From Entamoeba invadens IP1 (Eukaryota; Evosea; Mastigamoebida; Endamoebidae), in assembly GCF_000330505.1 (NCBI RefSeq), contig NW_004191722.1, forward strand, positions 7,713 to 71,712: a stretch of DNA of 64,000 nt, given 5' to 3'. The translations under genes and the position numbers were made by a program. The notes beneath the pieces are model-generated. The model did not search any database. It had not been told where the DNA came from and worked only from the letters and a program-made list of their open reading frames with translations. Shown here piece by piece: positions 20,618 to 29,789 of this stretch. Each line of letters opens with the position of its first letter. Position 1 is the stretch's first letter.

Positions 20618-20719
20618 GGCTTTTTCAGATGAAATGATATTTACTTTTCGTCAAAACTAATTAATAAATTTAGTTTATTTTACTATTATCAAATTATTGT
20701 AAAAAATAATATGAAAAAC

Positions 20720-20791
20720 GCCCCCCGGGGGGCTCGAACCCCCGACCTTACGGTTAAAAGCCGCACGCTCTACCGACTGAGCTAGGAAGGC
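20720..20791 (-). tRNA. tRNA-Lys (TTT)
   Basis: A complete 72-nt cloverleaf on the minus strand. The acceptor is GCCTTCC/GGGGGGC (with two G-U pairs), the D-arm is GCTC...GAGC, the anticodon arm is TGCGG-CTTTTAA-CCGTA with anticodon TTT, and the T-arm is GGGGG-TTCGAGC-CCCCC. A T5 run follows at once as Pol III terminator. It is a single gene, not part of an array within this window. Confidence 0.96.
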
Positions 20792-20965
20792 ACTTAATCT
20801 TTATTATAACAATGAAAATAGTATCAAATAATATTATTATATATTTATAAGAATAATTAATACAAATATATTATATATTATATCTAGTATTTTGTCTTAT
20901 TTATATTATTAATTTTGTTATATATTATATAGATTATTGTCCACAATCTTTAAACCATAAAAGGT

Positions 20966-21303
20966 ATGTCCCTCATTAAACAATACCAAAACAAACTGGT
21001 TGAGGCAGTTACAAACGATGGGAGGATTTTTATTGGTACATTGATCGGTTACGACAACCCCTCAAACATCGTCTTGCGCGAGTGTATCGAGCGTGTTTTT
21101 TCAAAATCTGGTGTTTCTGTCATTCCCTGTGGACTTCTAGTACTTCGTGGTGATGAGATGTTTGTTTTATAATCATTATAACAACTTATTGTAACAAATC
21201 ATTGACATGTAGTATTCTAATTGGTGCTCTCGATGAACAGAAAGACTCCTCCGTTGATTGGCCTTCTGTGATTGCAAACCCTCTTGCTCATGCTTTGATT
21301 TGA
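20966..21303 (+). CDS. LSM8: U6 snRNA-associated Sm-like protein LSm8, two exons
   Basis: Exon 1 (20966-21159) carries the Sm1 motif (NKLVEAVTNDGRIFIGTLIGYD, NIVLRECIERVF) and the Sm2 start LLVLRGDE. Intron 21160-21212 (53 nt) starts GTTTGT and ends TGTAG. Exon 2 (21213-21303) completes Sm2 as ILIGALDEQKDS and ends in a short tail. The joined product is 94 aa, the usual LSm8 length. The ERVF and RGD..LIG.+DE pattern distinguishes it from other LSm proteins. It forms the nuclear LSm2-8 ring that binds the 3' end of U6 snRNA in the spliceosome. Confidence 0.93.
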
Positions 21304-21452
21304 TTGTTGTGTGTGTTGTGTGGTGTTATTTGCTTGCAAAAATATTTAATACTTTATTAATAAATATTTTTATAAAAAAACTATACCTATCAGAACTATT
21401 ACAATTTTAATAACAAACTATTTTTAGATGCTCCTTAGAAATCAAGAATCAA

Positions 21453-21728
21453 TTAACAGCAACGAGAGAAAAACGACTTTTGTTGAACGTCAACTTTCTC
21501 CTCTGGGTGCTCTTGTTTCCCGTACATCTCAAGAATGTCAGTTTCAAGGCTCTCAAATAGTTCATCGATGCCTTTCCCCTCTTTGGCTGAAGTAGCAAAT
21601 GTTTTGTATTGCTTGATCTTGTCAAAAGCATCTTTGTCATATCCATGCAAATCAGCTTTTGTTCCAACCGCATAAATAATTGGAGACTCTTTATAGTCTT
21701 CAAGAACTTTGTTGAGCAGGTGAAGTGA
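21453..21728 (-). CDS. Rab-like GTPase, 3' part only (5' part lost at an assembly gap)
   Basis: This is the C-terminal third of a Rab. It has the G4 motif GTKAD (N to T), the G5 motif TFATSAKEGKGID, a variable tail and the geranylgeranylation motif FFSRCC at the stop. The exon appears to begin at 21728 after an intron end ACGTAG. The upstream side is the 100-N gap at 21752-21851. No G1-G3 region is visible beyond the gap, so the gap must hide or misplace at least 300 coding bases. The assignment to Rab rests on the double-Cys tail and the SAK motif. The subfamily cannot be told. Confidence 0.85.
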   Translation of the reverse strand, partial: SLHLLNKVLEDYKESPIIYAVGTKADLHGYDKDAFDKIKQYKTFATSAKEGKGIDELFESLETDILEMYGKQEHPEEKVDVQQKSFFSRCC

Positions 21729-21751
21729 CTACGTTTCAGTGTTTTCTATTT

Positions 21752-21851
21752 NNNNNNNNNNNNNNNNNNNNNNNNNNNNNNNNNNNNNNNNNNNNNNNNN
21801 NNNNNNNNNNNNNNNNNNNNNNNNNNNNNNNNNNNNNNNNNNNNNNNNNNN
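21752..21851. other. Assembly gap (100 N) and flanking spacer
   Basis: 100 Ns inside or next to the Rab gene; the round number suggests unknown true length. The flank to 22095 is AT-rich and holds no GTPase sequence. Confidence 0.99.
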
Positions 21852-22095
21852 TTACTATAAACTGAAATAATAATAATAATTGTTTATATATTTTTGCTCA
21901 ACAATTTCAACTCAAATTCTTTAAAAAAAGGAATTACTTTTTGAATTAAAGTGTAGATAAAAAGTGTTATTCAGAATGTCGTAAGAGAAAGACATTATTT
22001 GGTCTTTAAAAATGTTTTTCTGAATACTTTTTGAAAACTGAAAGAGAGGAAGAAAACCCCCATATTTTCAACTAAAAAAATAGAACCCTTTAAAA

Positions 22096-23329
22096 ATGGC
22101 TAAAACGGAGAAAAGATCAACTTTCATGTCAGCGGATAGACTCGTGTACGTTCGCGAGATGTTGCAGATGCGGTTGATAATAACTCCACAAAACTTGATC
22201 AATGATGATGGCACTTTTAAAATAGTCACAACACCATACACATTACTTAATACATTGTACACAACTTTAGAAAAAAACGGTATTTCAGTGGAACGTGTCG
22301 AGTTGATTGGATCCTCCGTGAGGTCACTCATGTACGACGACCCCGAATCAATTGACATATTTGACATCGATGTTGCCTTTCAAGTTAAAAACGCGCAATT
22401 CGACAACGTCCTCCAGGCCGAGGAAGACACACTACTACTCATCTCAAAGAAGAACAAAAAGGCGCTCTCTCCTAACGTTTGCTATTTTTACGACACGTTT
22501 TTAACTCCAAATCTTTTAAAAATTTTTTGAAGTACTTATCCAGTTGGATTCAAACACTTCCAATTCAAAAAGGGTAATCCGCAACAACGTAATAACACAA
22601 AGGATATTCCTTCGTTTTTTGTTAATAAAGCACTCGTGACAGAACCAGTCCCTTGGGCACTTGTTAGTGTCGGGTCGTTGGGGTGTATGGTGGATATTAA
22701 GGTATCAACACACCTACCCATCTCGGACTTCTCCGTGAACTCCATCAACTTAGATCTCACGGAAATCATTCAAAAGGGGGTTAACTACGAAACTATTATT
22801 CCAATCACTTCACATGAGTGGGATATTCAACAAGTATTTAATGACGTCGAAAAGAAAGTACTGAGGTGGAAAGACTCGACGATGAGACGGATGGGGCTCA
22901 GGTACGTCTTGATGAAGGTGAAAGGATATACAGATCTTTCTCCCACTGGTAAAAAGTTTGCATTTTTTCTATTTCTTTGTAGCCAAAAAAATTTGAGTCA
23001 AGGTGACACACGTACTGAAAAGCAGAGAGTTTGGGAATAACATTGTGAATGAGTTTGTCGACAAACCAGATGGCTATTTCAGCTGGGAAATCGGAAAATT
23101 TGTCCATCGCCATTTCTGTAAGAACGGGTATGACTTTGAGCAAATATTTCGATTTCTGGACGTGTTGAATGACACACTGGAAACCAATCAACAATACGGA
23201 CTTTTCGATAAAAAGATTGATGAAAACTACATTTTCTACAAACAAATCAAAAACACGTTGGCTGTTCAATCGAGGATAAGAGGCGGTGGGTACCATAGCT
23301 TTGACGCAAAGCGAAGTCACAAGAAGTGA
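22096..23329 (+). CDS. TENT5/FAM46-like nucleotidyltransferase, three exons
   Basis: Exon 1 is 22096-22496, exon 2 is 22533-22948, exon 3 is 22998-23329; the join gives 382 aa. The catalytic signature of the nucleotidyltransferase superfamily is IGSS (72-74 region) followed by FDIDVAF (D90, D92). The third carboxylate is in CMVDIKV (about D188). Downstream blocks match FAM46 proteins: ISDFSVNSINLDL (F-FSVDS-QI-LD), EWDIQQVFNDVEKKVLRW and MRRMGLRYVLMKV (RGGGLLKYCNLLV). Members add poly(A) to mRNAs in the cytoplasm. Intron 1 (36 nt, GTTTTT...GAAG) and intron 2 (49 nt, GTAAAA...TTTGAG) have atypical ends and are the weak part. The frames and family blocks demand joins close to these points. Confidence 0.75.
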
Positions 23330-23476
23330 TTTCTTTGTTTTTGTATTATGAAATATTATCCATTATTTCATGATACATTGAATTTTTATGGATTTTTACT
23401 TTTGTTTGGTATGTTATGGATCGGTACTAATTATCAAAGGAAAATACAATAAATCAAATAACACAAACAAGTCATT

Positions 23477-23797
23477 TTAATGCTTTCCACAACAACAAGA
23501 ACAGTGTGTGCATGAACACGAACATCCACTCTGTGGGTTGTGTGTGCAGTTGACAACCTTTGAGACGCCACAAGTACATTTTGCAACCAATCGACATCCA
23601 TTTGAACAATCTGTTGTGATGTCCATACGATCAGATGTGACAGTTGTCTCATACTTCCCATCTACTTTCTTTCCTTCGACACGTCCACTCGCTCCACATT
23701 TGCACTTCAATTCACAGAGACATGTCTCTTGACTTCTTGAACATGTTGCAGTGATGTCTTGACTATTACAGTTCAGGTTACACTCAGTAGTATTCAT
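23477..23797 (-). CDS. Cysteine-rich metallothionein-like protein, 106 aa
   Basis: 19 of 106 residues are Cys, arranged as CxC, CxxC and CCC clusters: CLCELKCKCG, CTCGVSK and a terminal block CSCSCTHCSCCCGKH. Two Cys-rich lobes flank a Cys-free centre (GRVEGKKVDGKYETTVTSDR) rich in Thr and charged residues. There is no signal peptide (MNTTECNLNCNSQ), so it is probably cytosolic. There are almost no aromatic residues, with one Tyr and no Phe or Trp, as in metallothioneins. A metal-binding or metal-detoxifying role is inferred from composition only; no known metallothionein family signature can be claimed. It is a single exon with a promoter region of about 585 bases. Confidence 0.65.
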   Translation of the reverse strand: MNTTECNLNCNSQDITATCSRSQETCLCELKCKCGASGRVEGKKVDGKYETTVTSDRMDITTDCSNGCRLVAKCTCGVSKVVNCTHNPQSGCSCSCTHCSCCCGKH

Positions 23798-24382
23798 TCT
23801 CTGGCTTCAAGTTCGTTGAGAGTCCTTTTATACAGCAGAAAGTCCACTTTCTTCTGATTGGCCATTTTTTGGTTTACCACGTAAGTAGTCTATTCATGCA
23901 AACCATAAATATAATTTATTTTATTATAATTGAGAAGTTATATTTCTGAAGTATTTTTGACCAGAAGCTTTAATTTCCTTCCTGACCATTTGTTTTAAGT
24001 AATGAACTTTGTTGGTATTAAAGTCAGTCTAATCACGAAAAGCAACTGGTGAAATCTTTTAGTTTATTGCAAGCGATTATTTTTGATTGCTTTAACAACA
24101 ACACACACAAATAGACAATATGGAACAATAAATAACTAAAATTACCGAAAATACACTCATCTAAATTATTGATGTCACTATATGTTCTGAAATAATATGT
24201 TTTCAAAGAGTCTTGTTTTTAATTATATTTGTAAAGAGGTTAAACAAATTGGCAATTGTTTTTTAAATTGATTTCATAATGAAGATTATTTACTTAAGTT
24301 GTTATCTTTACAATAAATTATTTCTTTGACATGAATAATAAATTATTCGTGATGCCAAAATTTTAATCAATTAAAATGAATA
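23798..24382. other. Intergenic spacer
   Basis: About 585 AT-rich bases between the Cys-rich gene (minus) and tRNA-Gly (plus). No further feature seen; metal-response elements were looked for by eye and not recognised. Confidence 0.45.
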
Positions 24383-24453
24383 GCATTTGTGGTCTAAGGG
24401 CAGAATTCCACCCTTCCAAGGTGGAGATCCGGGTTCGAGTCCCGGCAAATGCA
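24383..24453 (+). tRNA. tRNA-Gly (TCC)
   Basis: A complete 71-nt cloverleaf. The acceptor is GCATTTG/CAAATGC with discriminator A. The anticodon arm is CCACC-CTTCCAA-GGTGG with anticodon TCC. The T-arm CCGGG-TTCGAGT-CCCGG contains box B. TTTTATTTT follows as terminator. Confidence 0.96.
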
Positions 24454-24778
24454 TTTTATTTTAATGTGAACAACTTAATAAAGAATTACTTTTTTGTAAT
24501 TATTATTAAATAATAATAATTATTGTAATAATAATTACAATTATTATTAAAAAAAACATTCTTCATTATACCACTTCTATAATTAGATTATTTTTCAAGA
24601 AAATGAAACAAAAATAAAAACAAAGGGTGATATTTTTTTATTATTCTTAATAATACCCATTTCAATAAGTAATTTGACAAAATAAGGCACACGGTGAGTA
24701 TTGCACTGCAATATTATGCAACTTGTAGAGGGATTTTAAGTCATTTGGACTTATGTAAGTATTTGTGTGTTCTCAAAC
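24454..24778. other. Intergenic spacer
   Basis: About 325 bases with long A/T and ATT runs, including an imperfect palindrome of AATAATTATT units at about 24495-24550. No gene seen. Confidence 0.45.
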
Positions 24779-25654
24779 TTACCGTTTTTTCATTTCAACT
24801 TTTTGTTTCCTTCTCTTTTTATTGACTACAGTCGTATGTTCCTCAGTATTAATGCCCAAATTAGCTACTTCCTCAGATGTTGCCAAACTCTCTTTTGTAT
24901 TTGCGATCTTGTGCTTCTTCCCAATAAATCGGTTTCGAGGCGATTTTGGCTTCTTCTCTTCCTTTTTCTTTTCATTGGGACTCAGTGATCTTGCTCGTTT
25001 AGGTCTTACAAATTTAAGCTTTGGAGGTTTCTGTTGTTCTGCTTGTTTTCTTTTGAATTCGGTGTTTGAGTCTATTTCGTTGAAAATCCTGTTCGCATCA
25101 ACAAAATCATCAAACTGCTTTGGTTTTACATAGCATAGTAATCCTCCATCTTGTCTCTTAATTACTTTATCCAATGGAACAAAAGTCATTACTGTGTTGT
25201 CGTTCTCGGTATTGGGATACAAGTTCTGTTGTGACACAAAGTCGTTGTAATGTTGCTGAAAATCGTCACCAAATAGTTCCAAGTCTAAGTCAGTATTGTC
25301 TTTTGGTATTGGAGAGATATCATCTAATTCTCTTTTAGGTTGTGGAGAAATGCCTTGTTGAGTTATCTTGCACTCTCCAAAAGCACAGGTGGTTAAGTTA
25401 TCTGTACAATTTTGGATATTCTCCTTCACAGACTTCATTTCTTCCATAGGAGTGAGTGGTAACGTGTGACTTTGTGAATCACTGTGAAGTTCGTTGTGAA
25501 GTTCAGAAGAATATAAAGTCTGAGTCTTATCAACAGAAGTATGTTCATTTGTGATTTGTGAAACCTCGTTAGAATTGAATAAGTACTTAAATAAGTAAGT
25601 AGCACCAAAAACTAAAGCAGTTGTAGTGAATGAAATAAATGCTGTTGTGTACAT
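24779..25654 (-). CDS. Unknown protein with N-terminal membrane anchor, 291 aa
   Basis: A single hydrophobic helix (residues 3-25, AFISFTTTALVFGATYLFKYLF) is followed by a long hydrophilic, disordered region rich in Ser, Thr, Asp and Glu. The last 95 residues are strongly basic and contain several Lys/Arg clusters (RPKRARSLSPNEKKKEEKKP, KKRRKQKVEMKKR). A small conserved-looking core lies around 145-185 (TVMTFVPLDKVIKRQDGG). No catalytic domain is recognised. The arrangement suggests a membrane-tethered protein with a basic tail facing the cytosol or nucleus, perhaps binding nucleic acid or acidic lipid. This is inference. Confidence 0.6.
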   Translation of the reverse strand: MYTTAFISFTTTALVFGATYLFKYLFNSNEVSQITNEHTSVDKTQTLYSSELHNELHSDSQSHTLPLTPMEEMKSVKENIQNCTDNLTTCAFGECKITQQGISPQPKRELDDISPIPKDNTDLDLELFGDDFQQHYNDFVSQQNLYPNTENDNTVMTFVPLDKVIKRQDGGLLCYVKPKQFDDFVDANRIFNEIDSNTEFKRKQAEQQKPPKLKFVRPKRARSLSPNEKKKEEKKPKSPRNRFIGKKHKIANTKESLATSEEVANLGINTEEHTTVVNKKRRKQKVEMKKR

Positions 25655-26158
25655 ATTATTTGAATAAAAAGTTGTGTACTATTTAAAAAAGACAAGTAAA
25701 CCATTTTCACAAATTATAAAAACCGTTTTATTTCTATTCTTGATTAGTTATAGCCTTTGTTATTATCAATTTCACTTATTGAAACTAAAACATATTTGAA
25801 GGAACTAAATTGTTGTTCGAAACAACAGCTCTACTTTTTCATATTGAATAAGAGAATTGTACTTGTAAATTGTTCGAATAATTTCAAAACTGGTTTGTCA
25901 AAAATATTAACTATATTTAGAATACAAAATAAATTATATATTTTTAAAACTGTTTTTCTTAACATTTATAATTGTTTTATTATAGTTTATATGATTTATT
26001 TACACATTTCATTTTTTTTATTATATTATATTATAGTTGACTTTTTATATACTAAAACTATTTTTAGAATAATTGTAATTAGTAATGAACAAATAAAATA
26101 AACTATAAATTTACTAACTATTTTTGAAGATAAAAACCATTACAAATTATTTCAAATA
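25655..26158. other. Intergenic flank of transposon
   Basis: About 500 AT-rich bases up to the pogo-type element. A 114-codon ORF at 25757-26101 is low-complexity (F, I, Y, L) and starts without ATG context; it is not called. Confidence 0.45.
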
Positions 26159-28166
26159 CAGTAAAACCCCTCATTAGTAGATTCATTGGGGAAAAAAATC
26201 CCCTTATTAGTGTTTTTTTTTCAAATTTTTTTTATTTTGTTTTTTTAAATTTTGGATTTGTTTTTTAGATCAAATAACTAATAAATACCACGTGTAAACA
26301 ATAATTAAAATATAGCCAAAAACTAATAAAATATATGTCTTTTTCTGCAACAAAACCAATAAAAAGAAGAGTCAGATTATCTCTAGAAGAAAAAAAGCAA
26401 ATAGTTATATGGGCCAACACAAACCCGATCCCAAACGACAAAATCCTTTTATCTTTAGTTTGGAAACACTTTAAAAAAATTCCGGGTAAAGAAACTATGC
26501 GCATATTGCGTGTTAATGGTTTGACTGATGGTTACATGGAAATAACAACCACTTTAAAAGCTAAAACCTTGCATAATGTAAAACATGAAGATCTTGAAGA
26601 GATGCTTGTAAACTTCGTTGAAGAAATACGCGAAGCAAACATTCCAATTTCTCTGGACGTCATAAGAAAAGTTGCAAAACAGTGCGCAGATAAACTAAAC
26701 ATCAATGATGTTAAGTTTTCAAATGGTTGGATGGATCGCTTTTGTAAAAGACATGAACTGAAATCAAAAAGAATCAATGGAGAGTCGAATGCTATTAACC
26801 CAAGTGATTATACAGAAGATATAATTAAACTTAGAGAAGAAATAGAAAAGTACTCGGAAGACAACGTGTGGAATGCCGACGAAACTGCGTTGTTTTATAA
26901 ATTATTGCCATCAAAAACTCTTTCAAGTTGCTCTTCAAATTTTGGAGGAAAAAACCCAAAAGAAAGAATCACTATGTTAGTGTGTTGCTCTTTAACTGGT
27001 TCCAAAAAACCTTTGTTGTTCATTGGTAAATCAACAAAACCCAGATACTTCAAAATAGCCGAATACACAGTTGTCAAAAACAATTATGTATCACAAGCGA
27101 ATTCTTGGATGACAACGTATTTATTTCACAAATGGTTGAAAGATTGGGAAGTGGAATTGAGAATACAAAATCGTTTCATTTTATTGATTCTAGACAATGC
27201 TCCAAGTCATAAATTGGATATTTGGGTAAACGAAGTGTTTTCTGATGATTGGTATGAATACTTGGGCATGAACGACAAGAAAAAACATGGTTTTGTGCTT
27301 AAATTGATTAATATAAAGGTGGTTTTCCTTCCAAAATCAACAACTGCTTTGTTTCAGCCGTGTGATTCTGGTATTATAATGGCACTTAAAAACCATTATA
27401 GAACGATGCTATGTGATTATTATTGTGATGTTTTACTTGCATCACAACGAGCGCATACTGAATATACGATTCCAAAAATGAATGTTGGAGATGCTATGAA
27501 AATTGCATGTTGCTGTTGGAATGAAAAGGTGTCTTCTGAGTCAATTCGAAACGCTTGGAAACATGCTTTATTTGGAAACATTGTTCAAGTTCAAACAATT
27601 CAACGCGTTGATTATAATTTAGAAGAATTAGCAGATGAAAACTTTCCACCAGCTTTAAGCGATGCAGATGAATACGGGCCATTAACTCTTAGAGGTCAGG
27701 AAGTACAGGCTATGATTGAAGCAGAAAAAATTCAAAACAAAGTTTCAAGGAAAAAAGAAAAAATTATGGCAATGAAAGAAGCAATTCGTATTGTAGAAGA
27801 TGAAATTGATTACATGAAAGAAAGACTTAGTAGTCTGTGCGACAGTGTTGAAGCAGTGAAGACTAAATATATGGAAATTTTAACTGAATGATAAAGTTTT
27901 TTGTGTTAAAAAGTTAATAAAACGGTCGAAATTTTAGATGGTCAATTATAACTTTTATAACCAGTGTATTTTTGTTCGTTTTTTGTTAATTAAACAATAA
28001 CACACAATTCAATTTTATGCCTTAGGCAATTAACCCCCGTTATTTTAAACAATTTTTATTTAAAAACTAAACCCCTTATTAATGGAAAACTGATTTTATT
28101 GGTCAATAAATGCCAATATTGAGGGGTGGTCTTATTGAGGGAACCCAATATTGAGGGGTTTTAATG
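26159..28166 (+). mobile_element. pogo/Tigger-type DNA transposon, apparently complete (2008 bp)
   Basis: The ends are short terminal inverted repeats, CAGTAAAACCCCTCA on the left and the complement of CATTAAAACCCCTCA on the right (14 of 15 identical). Both are flanked by TA dinucleotides, the expected target duplication of the Tc1/mariner-pogo group. Inside each end are further copies of a CCCC/GGGG-plus-ATTAGTG or AATATTGAGGGG motif, which look like subterminal transposase-binding sites. One intact transposase gene lies between. The near-identical ends and undamaged ORF suggest recent insertion. Confidence 0.9.
26335..27891 (+). CDS. pogo-family transposase (HTH-psq, CENPB-type HTH, DDE_1)
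   Basis: 518 aa, uninterrupted. The N-terminal psq/CENP-B-type helix-turn-helix covers about 10-75 (RRVRLSLEEKKQIVIWANTN). A second CENPB-type DNA-binding domain covers about 85-150 (FSNGWMDRFCKRHELKSKRI). The DDE_1 catalytic core has D182 in NADETALFY, D287 in LLILDNAPSH and D344 in LFQPCDSGIIMALKNHYR. The gap between the second and third Asp (56 residues) is longer than the usual 30-36 because of an insert containing SDDWYEYLGMNDKKK. The C-terminus is a charged coiled coil. All catalytic residues are present, so the enzyme could be active. Confidence 0.93.
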   Translation: MSFSATKPIKRRVRLSLEEKKQIVIWANTNPIPNDKILLSLVWKHFKKIPGKETMRILRVNGLTDGYMEITTTLKAKTLHNVKHEDLEEMLVNFVEEIREANIPISLDVIRKVAKQCADKLNINDVKFSNGWMDRFCKRHELKSKRINGESNAINPSDYTEDIIKLREEIEKYSEDNVWNADETALFYKLLPSKTLSSCSSNFGGKNPKERITMLVCCSLTGSKKPLLFIGKSTKPRYFKIAEYTVVKNNYVSQANSWMTTYLFHKWLKDWEVELRIQNRFILLILDNAPSHKLDIWVNEVFSDDWYEYLGMNDKKKHGFVLKLINIKVVFLPKSTTALFQPCDSGIIMALKNHYRTMLCDYYCDVLLASQRAHTEYTIPKMNVGDAMKIACCCWNEKVSSESIRNAWKHALFGNIVQVQTIQRVDYNLEELADENFPPALSDADEYGPLTLRGQEVQAMIEAEKIQNKVSRKKEKIMAMKEAIRIVEDEIDYMKERLSSLCDSVEAVKTKYMEILTE

Positions 28167-28393
28167 TAATCATATTTAAAATAATTACAACTCTTTGACA
28201 TTAATTCTATTGTTATATTAATAATAACATTTATTGTATTAATAATAATTTATAATTTTATTAATACTTAATAATAGTTTTATAATAATAATGAAATGAC
28301 ACAACAATAGAATATGGCGAGAGTGTTATTATACTTTACATTCAAGAAAGGTTTTAGTTCTTTTGTTAAATAAAATAGTAATTGCACCATAAC

Positions 28394-29365
28394 TTACTCT
28401 TTCTTCTTTTCAGATGCCTGTTTCTCTTCAAGCTTTTTCAACAGTCTTCCTCTGACAAAGACTTGTTCTTTAGCAACGAGTTTCCCATAAATAGCAGTTG
28501 GAATAGCCCACGCTCCGAAGTCCATCAAATAGTGGAACCAGTATGGGTCGATGTGTGTTTCGAATCCAATGTGTTTAAATGACTCTTCGACGAACTCTTG
28601 TGGGCTTAACACGTAAATTGCCTTTTCTCTGATTTTTGTCATTTCAGTTGCGACGTACCAAGGGGCGTATGAGATCGCGTCGATCTTCCCTGCGTACTCG
28701 ATATTAATAGAATCGTGGAATTGTCTCACGAAGGCCTTAGTCGATGAGTAGATTTGGAACATTGGGAATGGCATGAAAGAAGTTGATGATGACATCCCGA
28801 TGATCAATCCCTTTTGTTGTCTCTTCAACATCAAAGGAATGACGTAGTGTGTTAATGTCAACATCGATGAGATGTTCAATGTGATCATATTTCTGACGTC
28901 TTTCAATGCAACAGTGTCGTAATTCCCTGGTAAATATTGGCACATGCCAACGTTGTTAACTAACACACCAATATCAAGAGGGGTGATCTCTTCTATAAAT
29001 TTGGTCCATGCTGTTTCATCTCCTCTTTCCATAGCAATGAGGTCCAACACCTTCACTACTACTTTCACTTTGTATTTCTCTTCTATCACCTTCGCTACTT
29101 CATTCAGCGCCTTCTCGTCTCTATCTATCACTATCAAGTTGAACCCTTCCTTCGCTAATTTCTCAGTAAAGCCTTTCCCAACTCCACCAGCTGCTCCCGT
29201 GACTATAGCATATGTCTCCGTCCCCTTATAAACCTTCGTCGTCGGCTTGAACAAAAGTGGTCTGATCACCATCCTCCACAAAAACATGAGTGCAGGGATG
29301 ACTGTAATAACAGAGACTATCGCCCCCAAGACACCTAGTAAATACGCTCCTGTGTTCTTACCCAT
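28394..29365 (-). CDS. HSD17B12/3-ketoacyl-CoA reductase-like ER short-chain dehydrogenase
   Basis: 323 aa from ATG 29365; the longer frame upstream begins with TTG only. An N-terminal hydrophobic helix (LLGVLGAIVSVITVIPALMF) anchors it in the membrane. The Rossmann SDR domain has TGAAGGVGKG, VNNVG and the catalytic YSSTK with an upstream Ser (GMSSSTSF). The C-terminus is KKKE, which fits the KKxx ER-retrieval signal. The closest family by pattern is the very-long-chain 3-oxoacyl-CoA reductase/17-beta-HSD type 12 group, the second step of fatty acid elongation. Steroid substrates are unlikely but cannot be excluded from sequence. Confidence 0.88.
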   Translation of the reverse strand: MGKNTGAYLLGVLGAIVSVITVIPALMFLWRMVIRPLLFKPTTKVYKGTETYAIVTGAAGGVGKGFTEKLAKEGFNLIVIDRDEKALNEVAKVIEEKYKVKVVVKVLDLIAMERGDETAWTKFIEEITPLDIGVLVNNVGMCQYLPGNYDTVALKDVRNMITLNISSMLTLTHYVIPLMLKRQQKGLIIGMSSSTSFMPFPMFQIYSSTKAFVRQFHDSINIEYAGKIDAISYAPWYVATEMTKIREKAIYVLSPQEFVEESFKHIGFETHIDPYWFHYLMDFGAWAIPTAIYGKLVAKEQVFVRGRLLKKLEEKQASEKKKE

Positions 29366-29789
29366 TCTTAACTTTAATAGTTCTTTTCCAAGTTTTTGAC
29401 TACATGACGTGGCAGGTTTTATTGTCGTTGTTCGAATTTGTCGGTTCAATTTTATTTCTTATTTGTTTCTTAGCTTTTTCGTGATATTCAAAGTACTAAT
29501 AGAATTATAATTGTTTCATAAATGAGTATAAAATCATTGATAATTGAAAAGACCAGAAGTGACTACCAAAATGCTTTCCGAGTGGCATTTATGATGAGTT
29601 GGCTCTTTGAAAGAAAAATAGTAAACTATAAATAAATAACATTTTACTATAATTTAAACTATACAAACTATGAATAAATTAAAATAATTAATTCATGGTA
29701 TAGTAAAATTAAATTATAATTTTACTATACCAAAATCGAGTGGTATAGTAAATTTTATTAAACGAAATGGAAAATGTCCAAGTTACCAA
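29366..29789. other. Intergenic, with a 15-bp-arm hairpin
   Basis: The spacer between two minus-strand genes, acting as promoter of the dehydrogenase and 3' flank region of the exosome gene. It contains the palindrome at 29696-29732 plus a further partial copy of its arm just after it. Confidence 0.5.
29696..29732. repeat. Perfect inverted repeat (15-bp arms, 7-nt loop)
   Basis: TGGTATAGTAAAATT, a 7-nt spacer, then the exact reverse complement. A third copy of the TGGTATAGTAAA core follows at about 29751 in direct orientation. It could be the tip of a small inverted-repeat element or an RNA hairpin in the 3' region of the exosome gene. Confidence 0.8.

Noticed and set aside
25757..26101. 114-codon hydrophobic ORF
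   Set aside because: Long runs of I, F, L and Y from AT-rich sequence; no plausible topology or neighbours.
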